NCBI GenBank assembly: GCA_934293375.1
Contig: CAKQYS010000001.1
Location: forward strand, 310,001-374,000
DNA: 64,000 bases
DNA from: an uncultured Lachnospiraceae bacterium
Lineage (GTDB): Bacteria > Bacillota > Clostridia > Lachnospirales > Lachnospiraceae
Direction: 5' to 3'
The position numbers and the translations under genes were made by a program. Shown here piece by piece: positions 62,492-64,000 of the stretch (position 1 is the first letter of the stretch; the number at the start of each line of letters is the position of its first letter). The notes beneath the pieces were generated by a model, which saw only the letters and a list, made by a program, of their open reading frames with translations, made no database searches and was not told the DNA's origin.

Positions 62492-63503
62492 CGATCTCGT
62501 CACCTCCACCACGTGAAATCACGATCTCGCCCGCATCTTCAAGCTTCCGAATAATATTTACAATCTTCTGCTGTGCATCTTCTACATCCTTTAATCTCAC
62601 AGGTCCCATATATTCCATATCTTCCTTGATCATAGACGCAAGACGGGATGACAGATTATCAAAGATCACCTGCTGTACCTGTTCATTTGCACTCTTTAAT
62701 GCCACTGCAAGCTCATTATTATCCACTTCTCGGAGTACTGTCTGAATTGCACGATTGTCAAGCATAAGAATATCCTCGAAGACAAACATCTTCCGCCTGA
62801 TCTCATCTGCAAGCTCCGGCTCTTCAATCTCCAATGTCTCCATGATATGCTTCTCTGTACTTCTATCTACGGCATTCAAAATGCTGACAATTGCATCAAC
62901 ACCACCCACAATTGTGTAATCCTGGTTCACCATAGCAGCAAGTTTACGCTCTAAGACCTTCTCAACCTCTTTGATCACATCAGGAGATGTACGATCCATC
63001 ATGGCTATACGCTTTGCAACATCTGCCTGCTTCTCCGGCGGCAGAGAGCTGACAACCGCAGATGCCTGTCCGGATGGAAGATACGCTAAGATCAAAGCAA
63101 TCGTCTGTGGGTGCTCATCCTGAATAAAACTTAAGAGCTGTGTTGTATCTGCCTTTCTGACAAATTCAAACGGACGAACCTGAAGCGATGCTGTCAACCG
63201 TCCAATCACATCTCTTGCCTTCTCTTCGCCAAGCGCCTTATCCAACAGTTCCTTCGCATATCCAATACCACCTTCTGCAATATACTGCTGTGCAAGACAC
63301 ACTTCATAGAACTCATCCATAACAGCATCCTTTAACTCCGGAGCAATACTTCTTGTATTCGCAATTTCCAGCGTCAACTGTTCAATCTCATCCTCTTTCA
63401 GATGCTTAAATACATTGGCAGACTTCTCCGGTCCTAACGAAATCAACAAAATAGCTGCCTTCTGCACTCCACTGATATCATCTATTGTCACACTCGATGC
63501 CAT
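62484..63503 (-). CDS. fliG: Flagellar motor switch protein FliG
   Basis: A 339-residue C-ring protein that touches MotA and FliF. N-terminal VQKAAILLISLGPEKSANVFKHL, middle EHPQTIALILAYLPSGQASAV and C-terminal domain with DNRAIQTVLREVDNNELAVALK, all shown in part. ATG 63503, eight bases after GGAG, is preferred over an in-frame upstream start within fliF. Its last 8 bp overlap the proposed fliH start. Confidence 0.97.
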   Translation of the reverse strand: MASSVTIDDISGVQKAAILLISLGPEKSANVFKHLKEDEIEQLTLEIANTRSIAPELKDAVMDEFYEVCLAQQYIAEGGIGYAKELLDKALGEEKARDVIGRLTASLQVRPFEFVRKADTTQLLSFIQDEHPQTIALILAYLPSGQASAVVSSLPPEKQADVAKRIAMMDRTSPDVIKEVEKVLERKLAAMVNQDYTIVGGVDAIVSILNAVDRSTEKHIMETLEIEEPELADEIRRKMFVFEDILMLDNRAIQTVLREVDNNELAVALKSANEQVQQVIFDNLSSRLASMIKEDMEYMGPVRLKDVEDAQQKIVNIIRKLEDAGEIVISRGGGDEIVV

Positions 63504-63507
63504 ATGA

Positions 63508-64000
63508 TCAACTCCAATCCTCATTCAGCCAGTTACGAAGCAACGCTGCAACTGCCTCCGGGTTCTCATCTACAAACTTCTCAATCTGCGTTCTTGTTGC
63601 AGACTTATCACTAAACTCAATATCATCCAATGTCTGATTTTCTTTTGTCGTAGCCAGCAGCTGTTCTACGGATAATTCAGGTTCTAACTCTACTACCTCT
63701 ACAGGCTTCATACCCTTCACTACAACAAAGACGATCAAACCAACGATCAACGCAGCAAGGATCAACTGCAGGATCCGTTCAAATGACCATGATGACGCAG
63801 GCTTGTCATAGAAAATCGGTACATCATATGCCAAAATCGAAATATTTGCTTCATCAATCCCGGTAGCCTTTGATGCCAGTGTCAAAATGCTGTCATCTAC
63901 TGTTGTCAGAACCGGATCTGAATGTGCTGCCTTATACTCCTCATAAGTCGTATCCTGCAACAATCCCTGTTTCTCCATATCCTCTTCGTTATAGATGACA
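63508..64000 (-). CDS. fliF: Flagellar MS-ring protein FliF, C-terminal part
   Basis: About 163 C-terminal residues are visible and the gene runs off the right edge. It has the second transmembrane helix (ILQLILAALIVGLIVFVVV), followed by a cytoplasmic tail ending in KFVDENPEAVAALLRNWLNEDW, the FliG-binding segment. The rest of the ring domain and the operon start lie outside the window. Confidence 0.93.
   Translation of the reverse strand, partial: VIYNEEDMEKQGLLQDTTYEEYKAAHSDPVLTTVDDSILTLASKATGIDEANISILAYDVPIFYDKPASSWSFERILQLILAALIVGLIVFVVVKGMKPVEVVELEPELSVEQLLATTKENQTLDDIEFSDKSATRTQIEKFVDENPEAVAALLRNWLNEDWS

Overview
The window looks like a chromosomal segment of a motile, low-GC Clostridia bacterium, most likely a Lachnospiraceae member of the Roseburia/Agathobacter type. 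This placement is an inference from gene content: a Gram-positive fla/che operon with FliY, CheC, CheD, FapA, FlhF and FlhG; RecU; PheB; DacF-type carboxypeptidases; a glycine riboswitch; and consensus sigma-A promoters. Almost every gene lies on the minus strand. Only the yvyF-like gene and the DAHP synthase gene are on the plus strand. I saw no rRNA, tRNA or CRISPR array.

Positions 1-14,940 hold housekeeping blocks. They are recU with a polysaccharide deacetylase (cut by the left edge); a relQ-type (p)ppGpp synthetase with an RNA methyltransferase, a membrane protein and a pseudouridine synthase; a run from a DacF carboxypeptidase through a metallophosphoesterase, purine nucleoside phosphorylase and MTA/SAH-type deaminase to an M23 peptidase; pheB-lysC; an AI-2E family membrane protein; and a lipoprotein.

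Positions 15,030-20,870 hold a cell-surface cluster: a transglutaminase-like protein with Ig-like repeats, a DltA-like adenylating enzyme, a DltB/AlgI-like MBOAT acyltransferase and an SGNH-like protein. No carrier protein gene is visible. A 288-bp fold-back element (MITE-like, with 19-bp terminal inverted repeats and a 10-bp target duplication) sits between the first two genes. Positions 20,900-30,720 hold pdp-deoB nucleoside salvage, the aroF-type DAHP synthase, a second carboxypeptidase, a Zn-dependent phospholipase-like protein, a PAP2-like membrane protein, a GT2 glycosyltransferase, and an AGCS-type amino-acid:sodium symporter behind a tandem glycine riboswitch. tsf and rpsB follow.

Positions 32,640-64,000 are the distal two thirds of one long flagellar/chemotaxis operon, read right to left: fliF (partial), fliG, fliH, fliI, fliJ, a MotE/YlxF-like gene, fliK, flgD, a TIGR02530-type gene, flgE, flbD, motA, motB, fliL, fliM, fliY, cheY, fliO, fliP, fliQ, fliR, flhB, flhA, flhF, flhG, a PilZ gene, cheB, cheA, cheW, cheC, cheD, a small membrane protein, sigD, fapA, a small unknown, a SwrB-position coiled-coil protein and an MltG-like stub. 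The operon then abuts rpsB-tsf, as the Bacillus fla/che operon does. It supplies the basal body, export gate, rod/hook scaffold control, stator, switch, chemotaxis core and sigma-28 factor. Its promoter lies beyond the right edge.

The least expected signals are non-coding. Several minus-strand promoters are nested in inverted repeats that could terminate transcription arriving from upstream (pheB, transglutaminase, rpsB and perhaps the AI-2E gene). One promoter has its 17-bp spacer made entirely of a perfect palindrome. The MITE splits what looks like an ancestral operon. No defence or biosynthetic system of a clearly new kind is visible.
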